A stretch of 64,000 bases of DNA from Brachypodium distachyon (Eukaryota > Streptophyta > Magnoliopsida > Poales > Poaceae): contig NC_016132.3 of assembly GCF_000005505.3 (NCBI RefSeq), positions 48,560,914 to 48,624,913 of the forward strand, given 5' to 3'. Each line of letters starts with the position of its first letter. Position 1 is the stretch's first letter. Both the position numbers and the translations under genes were made by a program. A model generated the notes under the pieces. The model was not told the DNA's origin and searched no databases. It worked only from the letters and a program-made list of their open reading frames with translations. Of this stretch, positions 1 to 11,330 are shown piece by piece.

Positions 1-907
1 CTCACCCAACATCACAGCCGTCGAAGCATTTTGGACGCAGTTCAAGTGTCGTATGGCCAGTGTCGTGGCCACTGAGAGGTGGGGCCGGGCACACGCAACA
101 ATGGCCAATACGTCACCGGCAGTACGTCACAAGAGATGACTCCAAACACTTTGCTTCACTTGTCCAGGCCTGAGATTCTATTATTTCACGATCAATATCT
201 CGGGTTGTTCCGTTGTCTTAAATATTATTGCGATTCTTTTTTTTCTACATATAACATATTAATTGTTCTTTTTAAAGTGTGACGTTTTTTTTTGTGATGT
301 GGACTACTCTTGTAAAATAGGAACATCAATCTCATTATCACTTTCGGTATTTATACATCTTATCAAGAGACAACATAACACGATTAATATCATTTATTGT
401 ACTACCTCCTTTCCAAATATGCACTCAGTCCGTTCTAGTAGGCGCGATTTATTTACATATAGCCCCCAACTCCCCAATTACTAGGCATGTGTACTAGCTA
501 TCCAATCTATGCAAGTTTGCATGTAGCAGCTGGACAAAGCCGAGTCCGTTGGCCAATTTTGGTGTCTTCGAGTTCCCGATTCAATATATTTGGTTCGAGT
601 TATTGCAGTAGGTTAAAGTTAATCTGACAGGCTTGTAACCGTGTTTAGGCCCACTTAAGGCTATACTTGGATATTACCCCGCGCACATCCCTCTTTGCAT
701 CTATACCTATTTTGAGAATAAGTTGAGTTATGCGCCTCTGGATGACCAAGGTTACATCTCACGGCGATGATTCCAAGACCTCCACAAAGTTGTCGTCCCC
801 TCTTTTGTGAAATGTTGATAAACAACACACCATTCATGTGGAAGTGAAATTATGGATTAATTGAGAGTTTGGTTCATTTAGCAATTTTCCTGAAGTATAT
901 TCCAAGT
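1..907. other. Intergenic AT-rich DNA, no gene recognised
   Basis: Both strands show only short open frames with no recognisable domain. No tRNA, MITE pair or LTR could be identified. It is the left flank of the 913-1310 transposon-like element. Confidence 0.5.
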
Positions 908-912
908 CTATG

Positions 913-1310
913 GGCCTATTTGGATGCCACCCTGAGCATCCTGCCTGACAAAAAATGGTGCCGGAGGATAGCCTGAAATCTGAGCAACTTTTGCCTGGCT
1001 AGGCAGCTAAGCAGTATCCTTGTTTGGTTGGATTCACTTGCCTGACAAATGAAGAATTAGCATGTAGTACATCTAAATGATAAATGATGTGGGGTCCATA
1101 CTAGTACATCCGTAGCCATCTCCAAAATCGGTAACCTAAGCCAGGCTAATCACGGTGTGCTACACCTCAGGTCAGGCTAATCGCGGTGTGCTACAGCTCA
1201 GATAGGCATGCAGAGAAGATACTCAGGACGGCAACCAAACAACACACAGGCAAATTCCAGGGAAGTGGTCAGGCCAGGCCAGCTGCATCAGGTCTCCAAC
1301 CAAACAAGCC
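913..1310. mobile_element. Non-autonomous DNA transposon (MITE-like, 398 bp)
   Basis: The left end reads GGCCTATTTGG and the right end, reverse-complemented, reads GGCTTGTTTGG. A CTATG pentamer directly abuts both sides (908-912 and 1311-1315), as expected of a target-site duplication. The element has no coding capacity. Inside is an imperfect 31-bp tandem repeat (starts at 1143 and 1174, around AGGCTAAT...GTGTGCTAC). Ends of the GGGCYTGTTTGG type occur in hAT and PIF/Harbinger-derived elements; a 5-bp duplication is not decisive for either, so I leave the superfamily open. Confidence 0.6.
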
Positions 1311-1315
1311 CTATG

Positions 1316-2249
1316 TGTAGTTGGAATCGATCTCAACTTTCTCCCTGAGTTTATCATGTTCAGAGGCGGAATCACGCCTAGGGCAAACGCTGCAGCCCTG
1401 GGCGTGTCACAGTTCATACGTGTATGTGCAGTAGTGATGATTTGACAAAAAAAAACAAGCTTATAGAGTATTAGCCTTAGGCTTTTACATTTAGCCTAGT
1501 TCAGCGCTAGATTTTGAACAATCCTGAATACGCCACTGATCATGTTTGATGTGTGTGGTTGGGATTTAATTTTAGTTTGCAGCGCGTGTCCAGTTCATAA
1601 AGATTGGGACTGTCTCCTATTATATCGCGTCAGAGTTTAAGTGATATGTAGAATGAAATAATTCTCACAACTAGTTGCAGGAGCAAGGAAATGTCAAAAT
1701 ACTTTTATTAGATTTCAAGAAACTACAAAAAAAAATCAAAGAAGTATAATATAGTTGGTACACTAATCTCTTTACCACACATGATTTGTAACATTTTTTC
1801 ATAAATTTTGACAAGTGTTCACGCTGTAACACACAATGCATCGATATCAATATTTTTTAAACTCAAACATGCATACTTTTTCTCCCAAAATGCATTTCTT
1901 TAACATAATGTGCATGCACAATATCGTGGGAAATTCACATTCCACCTTAGCTCGAATTTCTCGGAAGATTGAAAGATCGGCTGACGTCGCCAAAGTAGGC
2001 TGCAGCTCGCGAGACTGCATTTGGGTCGCACGGCTGCCTGCCTACGGCCGCAAAACCCGCATACTCCGTATACGCACCCGTGCGGCCGTGCCCCTAGAAG
2101 TCTAGAATGCGGACGGGTGCGCACACAGGCTACACAGCCAGGCCAGCCAGTCTCAGCGAAGCGGTACCGGTGCTCGTAATTACCCCGGCTGACCTCATTA
2201 TTCCCCGGTGGTCCACTTCCCCTCTTTCTCCCACACCCGACCCGCTCCC
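1316..2249. other. Intergenic and promoter region of the LpxA-like gene
   Basis: AT-rich up to about 1960, then GC-rich over the last 250 bp before the ATG at 2250, as is usual for grass 5' UTRs. No confident TATA box or other element was identified. Open frames here on both strands look like chance. Confidence 0.4.
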
Positions 2250-5200
2250 ATGGCCGCCGCCGCCGCTTCTAGCGCCGCCCGCCGTTTCCTCTTCCCACGA
2301 CTCCTCATCGCATCCCGCCGTCTCCACGCAAGTATGCCTGCTTCCCTCCCCCCTCAAGTCTCTTCCGATCGTAACTAGTTTCCGCAGCTTTAGCCCCCGT
2401 CATGCCGGACTGCTTCTCACCGTGACCACCGACTCGCAGGTGCTTCCGAGGGACCGGCGAGGGAGGCATCCACCACGAGCTTCATCCATCCCGCCGCCGT
2501 CGTCCACCCCGACGCCTCCATCGGCCAGGTGAAGCCTCCCGCATGCGCTCCATACACGCGTACGGGGATCCATATCGCAGCTTTCGCCCCGGGCATGGGT
2601 CATGGCTGGGTTGAGTTTCTGGATAGTAACAGCGCTGTAGCGGTGTACGTAGTATTTCAATATTATTGCAATAGTACACTACGACCAACCATGGGCTCAA
2701 TACTAACCGTGTTATTGCAATAGTACCGTCCATTGAGCAGCTTTGTTTCGGCTGCTAGATCTGGCCCATGCGAGACTCGTGTTTACCTCTGTATGCTCAC
2801 AAACTAAGACGATTGCTTTCTTTGTCTAAGAGTAGTTTTTAGCCGTGCGTTTTGTCATAAAAAAAGCTAATGTCTTTAATTCTATATGTGCTTTGAACCG
2901 CTTTGTAGGGTGTCTCAATAGGCCCATTTTGCACCGTGGGGGCTTCAGCCAGTATTGGTGATGCCTGTCAGTTACACGCTGGGAGCCATGTCATGGGAGA
3001 TACTGATCTAGGGGAGGGATGCGTTGTTCTCACGTATGATGGCATCTCTCTATGTTCTTTTCCTGCTTTTCTCTCATTCTGCTCCTGTAAATGCTTGCAT
3101 TACCTTGTCATTGAAAATTCAGGTTGTTATTAAACTATAAGTAGACATAATAAATAACTTGTAAATTTGTTCCAAGATAAAGTACAACCAAAAGTAGTTT
3201 TGGTTGTTGTTACCATGAGCTGTATAACATCACCAGCTACATGGAGCTCCAAGTTTGGTACTGCACTACTGGTGATAATATAGTTTGGTAAGGATTCAGA
3301 AATAGTTCACACCACCTTTTAGGTTCATGGTCAGGGCTCTGTTAGTTTTTGTCGATGACTGAGCCATAGCCAGCAGCACTTAAGGTCTTACGCCGCCTGA
3401 AACGTGCAAAAGATCAAGGATTCCATGTTGCAATGTCGAATGAGATCTGAAAATATAGACGTCAATAACATCATTTATGCCAATTCATACTGTGGAATTT
3501 AGTTTCTGGCAGTGGTGCTATCCTTGGTGCAGATCTCCCCGGACGAACAATTATTGGGGAAAACAATGTCATTGGGAACTATGCGGTTGTTGGTGTTAAG
3601 TGTCAAGATCTCAAATATAAGGTTAGCAACAACTTTGACTTTTCGTGTACTGATGGCACATGGTGTTTCTTTTTTTGCTTACCATTCATACAACGATTGT
3701 CTATGAACTATGGATCCTATTCAATAAAAACTATTGTATTTGTGTTTTGTTTCATTTGGCTACTTGAAATCTCATGCACTGTGCATAACATTATACTGCT
3801 TTTTTCTCCTGTTTAGCCAGGAGATGAATGCTTTCTACACATAGGTAACAACAACGAGATCAGAGAGTACTGCTCTATTCACCGCTCTTCTAAATCTTGT
3901 GACCACACGGTATTCAGGTTCCTTCTGATCAAAAGATATTTGCTGAGCTCACTTCTCCCTTTTTACGAACAAGCATTTTTTATAGGTTATTGGTCACAAT
4001 AATCTTATAATGGGGTCCTGCCATATAGCACATGATTGTAAGATTGGTAGCAACAACATATTTGCTAACAATACTCTTTTTGGCGGCCATGTTGTTGTTG
4101 AAGTGAGTAATCATTTTTCTGAGATAACCTCCTCCGCATTTTGTTCATTGAGGGCCCATTTTCATATTGCTAACACTCTATTGTTTCAGGACTGCACTCA
4201 TACTGCAGGAGCTGTCGTTGTCCATCAATTTTGTCATATTGGGTCCTTCTCGTTTCTAGGAGGCGGCTCGGTGGTATGCTTAAAATTTCTATGTACATTA
4301 GGTGTTCTTTACAAGTCACAGCCAAAGAAGTGCTATTAGATATTAAAAATTAATAAAATTGTTGAATGTAAGCTAAGCTAGAGAATCAGCACACATTCTT
4401 TTAAGACGCATGGGGCGTGTCATTTGTATTGGAAAACCCCTGAAAAAATGGTGTAAAGCCACACAACATCCGTAGGTGATAGCGTTGTGCTGTCCAAAGA
4501 ACCAACGAAAAGCGAAAGAAGCAACAATGAAAACCAAAATTCCTCGTTATCCAGCCGGCTAGATGTTGTCAGGAGGCCTAGAATCAAGCAGATGGTGCAG
4601 CACCTTGGCTCCTGCCAGCTTCCACTGCTCTGTCATCATGATACACCTTATTTGATGTTGCTTTTCTAGGGATAGGTGCATGATCATGCGAAATTGTGCA
4701 GCACTATCTCTGCATGGAGACATGTTGAATTTCATTTAGTGTGAAGGTTGCTTCCATAATTTTCTTTCGCATAGTGTATTTGTTGAAGGCTGATTGTACT
4801 GTTTGTCACATTCAGGACCTTGTAGTTTTCGGAGACCAGGGATAGATCATGTGCCCTCATCTATCTGCTGGCAGGTCCTAATCCCTGAGGTGGAAAAAGG
4901 GCTTCGAGGTTTTGGGAAATTGATGAATTCATTGCTTAGTTGAAATTGATGCACCTGATTTCCTTTCCATAGAGAGCAGCCTTAATAACCAAATAGCCAT
5001 GACACTGTTGTTACCACCACCTTTAAGTTCTCAGCCTGTTTCTGGCACGCCCTAATAACCAAACACCCATGACACTGTTGTTACCACGACCTTTAAATTG
5101 TCAGCCTATTTTTGGCACTGCAATTCATTGTGTAAACTTCGAATAATGTGCTTTTAGAGTGTGAATTAATTGATTTCTATTTATATCAGGTTGCACAAGA

Positions 5201-6369
5201 TGTGCCAAGATACATGATGGTTGCAGGTGATAGGGCAGAGCTTCGTGGTCTGAATTTTGAAGGTCTTAGGCGCAATGGTTTCTCAGACCTAGAGGTTTTC
5301 ATATATTACCGAAAATTGTAGCCCTGATTGATAACATACCCGCAATACTTATCTTTCTTCCTTTGGCACTTGACCCGAAGAGAGTAATTAAAATAGTGTA
5401 TCAAATTCTAATGTTCTGTTTCCTGATATTGATATTTGGTAAATGATTAAACATATTACAACATTTACTGCAAATTTGCAGTAAGCAAGCTGTAAACTAA
5501 CTTCAATGCCTTATAGGAGGAAGATCTGCCAATAGAGAGGAATCTGTAATAAAAAAGAAAATTTATAGGAACCCTTCAGTTACCCTACATTTTTATTATT
5601 ATCTGATAATCTAGTCCATTAAAACTGGTCACAGATTGTATCAGCAGTCATGAAGAATTATCATATCATCGTTAATAGTGCATCCATCCTCAAACATTTG
5701 ATATTTTTACTGGATCAAACATACTGAGTAATCACAATTTAGATAAACATAACCAGGATGCCCTTCAATAATATCTCAAGCACAAGCAATGAGGCAATGC
5801 AAGTCAAGAGCAGTGGCCGATGGTAATTTTTTAAAACATGCATTAGGAATCGAAATGTATCAACTATTCCTGCATGAAAATCTTAGTAAAAAGCACCAAT
5901 CATTAACAAAACAGAGGGTGTGTTCTCTATTGTAACTATGCAGAACGATCAACCGGTAGTTACTTTCTGCGCTGTTTGCTTAAGGACTCCCCACACTTCC
6001 GATGGTTTGGTTTTAGTTCCCAATAACACTACTAGCTAGATGTTTGCAATAGTTTTATATCATAAAATTGTTCTGGACTCTTCATAAAATCAAGGTACGG
6101 AGCTTGAGGAAAGCATATCGGAAAGTATTTATGCCAGCTATTAGTTGTCAGAGTAGCTTTGAAGACAGACTCGCCGAACTGGTAAGCGCATTCAGCCACC
6201 TTTTTGTATTACTTGCATGCTCCATGTATTTACATATCCACATTAACAGGGACGAGAAATTGAGCTATTAGAATCTCCTTCTGTTTCATGTATGGTGGAA
6301 TCTATTCGCACATCGTTTGACCAAGGACGTCGTGGAATTTGCAAGTTCAGAAGTTGGAACCTCTCATAA
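2250..6369 (+). CDS. LPXA: LpxA-like UDP-N-acetylglucosamine O-acyltransferase
   Basis: Ten exons join in frame to 336 aa: 2250-2331, 2440-2528, 2909-3033, 3513-3621, 3817-3909, 3986-4102, 4190-4273, 5190-5294, 6095-6181 and 6250-6369. The protein shows the hexapeptide-repeat left-handed beta-helix of LpxA, with repeated V/I-x-x-x-A/G-x-I-G units from about residue 45. The motif GSCHIAHDC (176-184) holds the catalytic histidine (H182; E. coli H125 equivalent), followed by the helical C-terminal region. The enzyme transfers a hydroxyacyl chain from ACP to UDP-GlcNAc, the first step of lipid A-type synthesis. Plant versions are reported to be mitochondrial, and the Ala/Arg-rich first 30 residues fit a presequence. 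The ATG at 2250 was chosen because it opens that presequence and the phase-1 junction with exon 2 fits. Intron 7 is long (916 bp) and contains a 70-bp tandem duplication. No broken codons were seen. Confidence 0.9.
4981..5120. repeat. 70-bp tandem duplication in LPXA intron 7
   Basis: Copies 4981-5050 and 5051-5120 are nearly identical. Each runs from the TAATAACC motif through GACACTGTTGTTACCAC to TTGGCAC/CTGGCAC, with a handful of substitutions. It lies wholly inside an intron. Confidence 0.8.
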
Positions 6370-7426
6370 GTGCGTAAGTTATCAATTTAAATTGGCACCC
6401 GCCGGACTAGTTCTCTTTATATATATATCCACTGCACTTGCGCCCGCCAGACTGGTTCAGTTTTTCGCAATGTACAGTTTGTTTTTGTTTCTCTTCTTTC
6501 TTTGGCACTTGCCATTTGCTTTGAGTTTTGTTTTCGTTTGCCGTTGGCTTTTGTAACTTTTGCCGTCTCGGCACTTCTTCTAATGAAAATGACACGCACT
6601 TAGGCGCGGGTTCGAGAAAAAATATTTTATAAATATAAATTGGCACTGGTTGACTGCTTTCAGGGATGCAGCTGCCCAAAAATTGTTTTTCTGGTATCCA
6701 TAAAATTTCAAGGGTTATTTTTGTGCCGATGTTGCTTGTGTTGTCGGCAATGCTTCACCCTAAAGGCTAAATTTGCAGGGTTTCTTTTTGCAGCCCGCCC
6801 GCCCTACTGTATGGACCATTCAGATCCAATTTCTTGTTGATCTTCTATACCTGATGCATGAATACACCATACAGATAGCAAGTGACCGAATGCCAGTCAA
6901 TCCAGATTAAACCTGGGTTGTCGCCAAGATGATTGCCGCATCCGATTATAGAAAAGTAGTGTGTAGTAGTAGTGTTCTTTGCCTATTGGGCGGTACAAAT
7001 CCTTGTACTAGAACTCCATAGTTGTACTCTATTAATTTTGATAGCGCCTGGATTTTGTCCAGACATGTCTATGGATCTCAGGCTCTAAGCGGTATTATCC
7101 GAACATGTTACTATTGAGATGAGCCTGTTTGTAGAGCTCAGTGAGCCAGTGACGAATGATGATCCCCTAGCAATCCACCTACGTTACCTGAAAGCAAAAA
7201 CAACCTGCTCAGTAATATCCCCAAGCAATCCGCCTTGTTAGCGTGTGCAATCTAACGGTAAGGATTCCAAAGCAATCCGTCATTTTTGTTCGTAGCAAAA
7301 TGTTATATGCGTCTTCAAAAAGAACTTACTGGATTAACAAAATATGATAATACGTCTTCAAAAAGAAGCTGCATGGTAAAATAAATAACAACCAATTAGT
7401 TTCATAAAACTTGTACAGCGTAGATA
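6370..7426. other. 3' flank of LPXA and intergenic DNA
   Basis: Contains the presumed 3' UTR of the LpxA-like gene and T-rich low-complexity sequence at 6470-6560. Open frames on both strands are T- or A-biased and match no domain. No repeat termini were identified. Confidence 0.4.
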
Positions 7427-7499
7427 GTTGCTGTGGTGTAGTGGTTATCACGTCAGTCTTACACACTGAAGGTCTCCAGTTCGATCCTGGGCAGCAACA
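7427..7499 (+). tRNA. trnV-UAC: tRNA-Val (anticodon UAC)
   Basis: The 73-nt sequence folds as a full cloverleaf. The acceptor stem GTTGCTG (7427-7433) pairs with CAGCAAC (7492-7498), followed by discriminator A. The D-arm contains GTGTAGTGGTTATCAC. The anticodon stem TCAGT/ACTGA encloses loop CTTACAC, placing TAC at 7460-7462. The T-arm contains the canonical GTTCGATCC. Box A (TGGTGTAGTGG) and box B (GTTCGATCC) are both internal. There is no intron and no encoded CCA. A run of six T follows at once. Confidence 0.95.
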
Positions 7500-7501
7500 T
7501 A

Positions 7502-7507
7502 TTTTTT
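7502..7507 (+). terminator. RNA polymerase III terminator of tRNA-Val
   Basis: TTTTTT begins three bases after the discriminator base of the tRNA, the standard Pol III stop. Confidence 0.8.
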
Positions 7508-7740
7508 ATCACTTTAACGACCAAAAAATTGTCTCAAAATCAAATCAAACTATACTTATAAATTCACTTCACTGGTTATTTCTATGAACTATAAAGTTTA
7601 TTGTCTACTAGCTACAACGAGTGCAGGTGTTCAGATGCTATACCGACCTGTGCTTCAAGAAATTTTTGGAGGGGGCTGAAACAGAGTCGATAGGGCCATT
7701 CCAAGTATTACTCTGTATATCATAGCAATGACCAAAATAG

Positions 7741-7858
7741 TACTCTCTCCGTCTCATATTAAGTGTCGAAATATACATGTATCTAGACGTATTTTAGTAT
7801 ATGGATATGTTCATTTTTAGATAAATTTGAGTCACTTAATATGGGATTGGAGGGAGTA
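7741..7858. mobile_element. Stowaway-type MITE
   Basis: Inverted termini: the left reads CTCTCTCCGTCTCATATTAAGTG and the right end is its near reverse complement (CACTTAATATGGGATTGGAGGGAG). TA dinucleotides sit at both edges, the Stowaway (Tc1/mariner) target. About 118 bp, non-coding. Confidence 0.85.
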
Positions 7859-7873
7859 TTATTTCATCTTCAA

Positions 7874-7945
7874 CAGTAATTTGAAAATCTTACCTTGGGT
7901 TGCGTTCAAAAAACAGTAATTTGAAAATCTTACCTTGGGTTGGCC
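7874..7945. repeat. 40-bp direct repeat
   Basis: The string from CAGTAATTTGAAAATC to CTTGGGTTG occurs at 7874 and again at 7914, an exact tandem copy with period 40. Confidence 0.8.
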
Positions 7946-9189
7946 CCAGCTAAGCTCCCCCACTCTGCTATATCATGGCTATTCTCTTTTTCTTTGAACT
8001 TTGAGGTGCAAGTTCACAAGATTGATGGCTACCGGTGTAATTTGTTATGGAAAATCCACTATTCATACCTTTATTCTACGTACTTTCTCTTTCCGTTTCT
8101 TCTTCTTTTCTGGGGTTGTACAGTGTCATCCTGGTACACCGCCCTTAGATACTACTACTCCGTAGCTGTTAAAAATGAAGCAATATCCTTTGGTTGGTGA
8201 GAACTGAGAAGAGTCTACGCAGATTGCCTACTTAAGATTTTTCGGAAAAAAAAGATTGCCTACTTAAGATATCCACGGCACTCATAATTTGCTGCACCAT
8301 ATGGGCATGTACAATGGTTGATAAGGCATCATTTTCTTATGTGTTCCACGTCATTTATAAAAGACAAAAAAAACATATTGTACAGTGGATCATCTCTTAT
8401 TGGTTTATCTTACGATTAATAGTTGGATGAATAAAATTAAATAAATAAATGTTAAGAAAAGATGAAATCCAGTACAGTGGGAAATTTGCATTTTCTTTGT
8501 CTTATCTTTCTTGTGAAAAGATCATCTATTAGCTAAGAGAAGACAACGTTGACCTAGTGCCTAACATTGATACCGACCTGGTCTGGCAAATCTAGGCAGT
8601 GAAGCCAAACAAAATTGACAAAAAAAAAGGTTGATGCCTGGCAACAGATTGTGTTTGTATTTTACTTTTCATTACAAGTTTTTTCTTTATCAATTTTAAA
8701 TATCACATATTTTTATTTTAAAATTGCAAGAAAGGACACCCAAAGATAATCTATTGTACGGCATACTTTATCGTCTTTAGGTACGTGAAGTGTTTAAGAG
8801 AAGAAAATCTTCACTATCACTATACATGCCAATGCTAATCAGTTGGCAGTACGTCCGTCAATTGACTTCTCACGTCCGGTTCGTCTAGAAAATTAAGTCC
8901 ATATCTAAGGTAAGTTTCACAAATTAAGCTCATAGCAAACTAAGTTATACAAATTAATCTCATAGCAAGGTAAGTTCCACAAATTAAGGAAACCATGCGT
9001 AATCTGTATTTGAGAAAAATTAAGCACATGTGCAAGGTAAGTTTCACAAATTAAGATAAGTTCTGTGGTTTGTCAATTACGTTTTGGAAAAGAAAAATTC
9101 GATCGGTCAATGCACATGTCTAATCTATGTTTGAGACGTGAATCATTGAAATATTTGTGTCTCCGTTGCAACGACAGGTACTTAGATAG
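7946..9189. other. Intergenic DNA with short degenerate repeats
   Basis: No gene recognised. An ATTGCCTACTTAAGAT repeat occurs twice near 8222 and 8254. Between about 8900 and 9055 a degenerate unit, GGTAAGTTTCACAAATTAAG with variants, recurs four times. The segment starting near 8306 (GCATGTACAATGG) resembles a MITE end, but no partner terminus was found. Confidence 0.4.
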
Positions 9190-9317
9190 TACTCACTCCG
9201 TGCAATAAAAAATGTCTCAAGTTTGTTAAAATTTGAATGTATCTAAATATGACTTAGTATATAGATGCATTTAAATTTAGTTAAAGTTGAGGCATCCTCC
9301 GTTGGACGGAGGGAGTA
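9190..9317. mobile_element. Stowaway-type MITE
   Basis: Inverted ends ACTCACTCCGTGCAATAAAA and, reverse-complemented, GTACTCCCTCCGTCCAACGG. Both are bounded by TA. About 128 bp, non-coding, 320 bp upstream of the MYB start codon. Confidence 0.8.
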
Positions 9318-9639
9318 CGTAACATTCCACGGCATCATATAGAAAGGATTGACGGTTATCTGCTCGGTACTCAAGTCGTGCCACATACCACAGTTCAACA
9401 CACAGTTAGCACTAGGAGGAATTAAACGGACCCCTGTCGGTAGTGGCTGAACACTTCTACTGTAGTTAGTTTTTACGTATGGATGAGACTATATAATCCC
9501 TTGGCTGTGTGCAGAGGTATGCAGCAGCGCTGTTCCTGCAGTTGGATATAATCCCTTGGCTGCAGACCGGAACCCGAGCAATATCCCGCACGCTCGAGCT
9601 CTCTTCCCTCTTCTCTCCCCCTCTGCGTTGGGTCGATCG
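9318..9639 (+). promoter_or_regulatory. Putative MYB promoter and 5' UTR
   Basis: The sequence TATAATCCCTTGGCTG occurs twice (about 9490 and 9546), each time embedded in a TATA-like context (ACTATATAATC and GGATATAATC). Either could place a transcription start ahead of the ATG at 9640. Which one is used cannot be told from sequence. Confidence 0.35.
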
Positions 9640-9917
9640 ATGGGGAGGTCGCCGTGCTGCGACAAGGGGAGCGTGAAGCGGGGGCCGTGGTCGCCGGAGG
9701 AGGACGCCGTCCTCAGGAGCTTCGTCCAGAGGTTCTCCAATGCTGGCAACTGGCTCACGCTCCCCCACAAAGCAGGTACTCTTAACATCTCTGTTCTTGC
9801 TAGGTTAGTTGACGCTTGACAGAGATTACGTAGTTTATTGGCACAGTCGCGTCACGTACCTACGCAACCTTATCATCGTTTTGTTCGTCTTCTGCTTAAT
9901 TAACTCGCCTACCAGTC

Positions 9918-10371
9918 CGTTATGAACGCGACGAGCAAGAATGAAGAACGAAGAAAAAAATCACAGCATAAGGACACACGGATTTAACGTGAAAAACCCT
10001 CTCAAACAACGAGAGGGAAAAACTACGGGCGTCAGCCAGCGAAATTTCACTACATGAGAGTGTTTACAACGCCAGGGAGATTTCACGAACTCAACTCATC
10101 CCAAAACGGCGGCTTACAAGAGGTATATATAGCAGGGGCATTAGAGAAGGTCAGATTCGTAACGGTCACACCGGAAGTTCCGGTTGGAGGCCGGAAGTTC
10201 CACATATTCTTAAATATCCGGAAGTTCCGCAGCAAGTTCCGCAATTTCCCGAAAAGTGACAGAGAGCAACCGGAGGTTCGGCCGGAAGTTGGGCCGAAAG
10301 TTCCGGTACCTGAAATGGCTGGAAGTTGGGCCGGAACTTACAGCCACTGGGATTTGGAGCACAAGCCAACA
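9918..10371 (-). repeat. 3' LTR of the MYB-intron Copia element
   Basis: 454 bp. In element orientation it begins TGTTGGCTTGTG and ends at CATAACG. It contains a TATATATA box (about 10124-10131) and several copies of a GGAACTTCCGG-type motif in the U3 part. A purine-rich tract (AAGGTGGAGTT) lies just upstream in element sense and fits a polypurine tract. Confidence 0.9.
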
Positions 10372-10484
10372 AACTCCACCTTAAGACAAATTCCTCCTTA
10401 TAGCAAATTCTTCCTTGTAGCATGAAGAGCAACAACTACTGAAACAACAAAGAAAACATTTTCGGCGTCAACAGCCACTAGGGG

Positions 10485-11330
10485 CTAAACAGTTATACCA
10501 ACTAAACTTGAGTATAGCTCAAACTTAGCAATAAAAACAGGCTTTGTCATCATATCAGCAGGATTATCATGAGTGCTGATCTTGCATACCTTCAATTTAT
10601 CTTGTGCAACAATGTCGCGAACAAAATGGAACTTGACATCAATGTGGTTGGTTCTCTCGTGGAGCATCCGATCCTTAGTAAGGTAAATAGCACTTTGACT
10701 GTCACAAAACAGTTTAATGCAAGAAACATCTTGACAAATCTCAGCATATAAACCTTTCAACCCAACAGATTCTTTGCAAACTTCAGCAATAGCCATAAAT
10801 TCTGCTTCGGTTGTAGATTGAGCAACAACTGTTTGCAGTGTTGCCTTCCAACTCACAGCACATCCACCTACCGTGAACACATAACCTGTGAGGGATCTCC
10901 TCTTATCTAAGTCGGTAGCAAAATCTGAATTCACATAGCCAACGAGTCCCTCATCAGTCTTGCCAAACTTCAAGCAAGCATTGGATGTGCCACAGAGGTA
11001 CCTGAAAATCCACTGCACAGCTTTCCAATGTTCTTTGCCGAGATTAGCCATGTAACGACTGACCAAACTCATAGCATATGATAAATCAGGACGTGAACAA
11101 ACCATGGCATACATCAAGGAACCAACCGCACTAGAATAGGGACCTCGTGACATATACTCAATATCTTCATCAGAAGTAGGACATTGCAACGCTGACAACT
11201 TGAAATGAGAAGCAATAGGAGTACTAACACACTTTGCATCATGCATATTAAAACGGTGAAGTACTTTCTCAATGTAACTTTGCTGACTAAGAAACAGCAA
11301 CCTAGATTTTCTTAGCAGCACCAAGATCAT
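10485..11330 (-). pseudogene. Copia reverse transcriptase C-terminus and RNase H
   Basis: A continuous 281-codon minus-strand frame. It covers the end of the RT domain (SQQSYIEKVLHRFNMHDAK, YSSAVGSLMYAMVCSRPDL) and the Ty1-type RNase H (SWKATLQTVVAQSTTEAEF, LFCDSQSAIYLTKD, HIDVKFHFVRD). These are diagnostic for the C-terminal third of Copia pol. The frame is not joined to the upstream RT piece: sequence expected between them is missing or frameshifted near 11302-11330. Confidence 0.9.

Noticed and set aside
2107..2532. 141-codon open frame across the LPXA start region
   Set aside because: It runs through exon 1, intron 1 and exon 2 in a different frame from the spliced LpxA product. GC-rich shadow.
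10160..10345. GGAAGTTCC motifs as heat-shock elements
   Set aside because: Heat-shock elements need GAA and TTC separated by two bases; here one base separates them.
10054..10425. Plus-strand 123-codon frame in the Copia LTR (and its copy at 14481-14813)
   Set aside because: It lies within the LTRs, antisense to the element, and repeats in both copies; no domain. An LTR compositional frame, not a gene.
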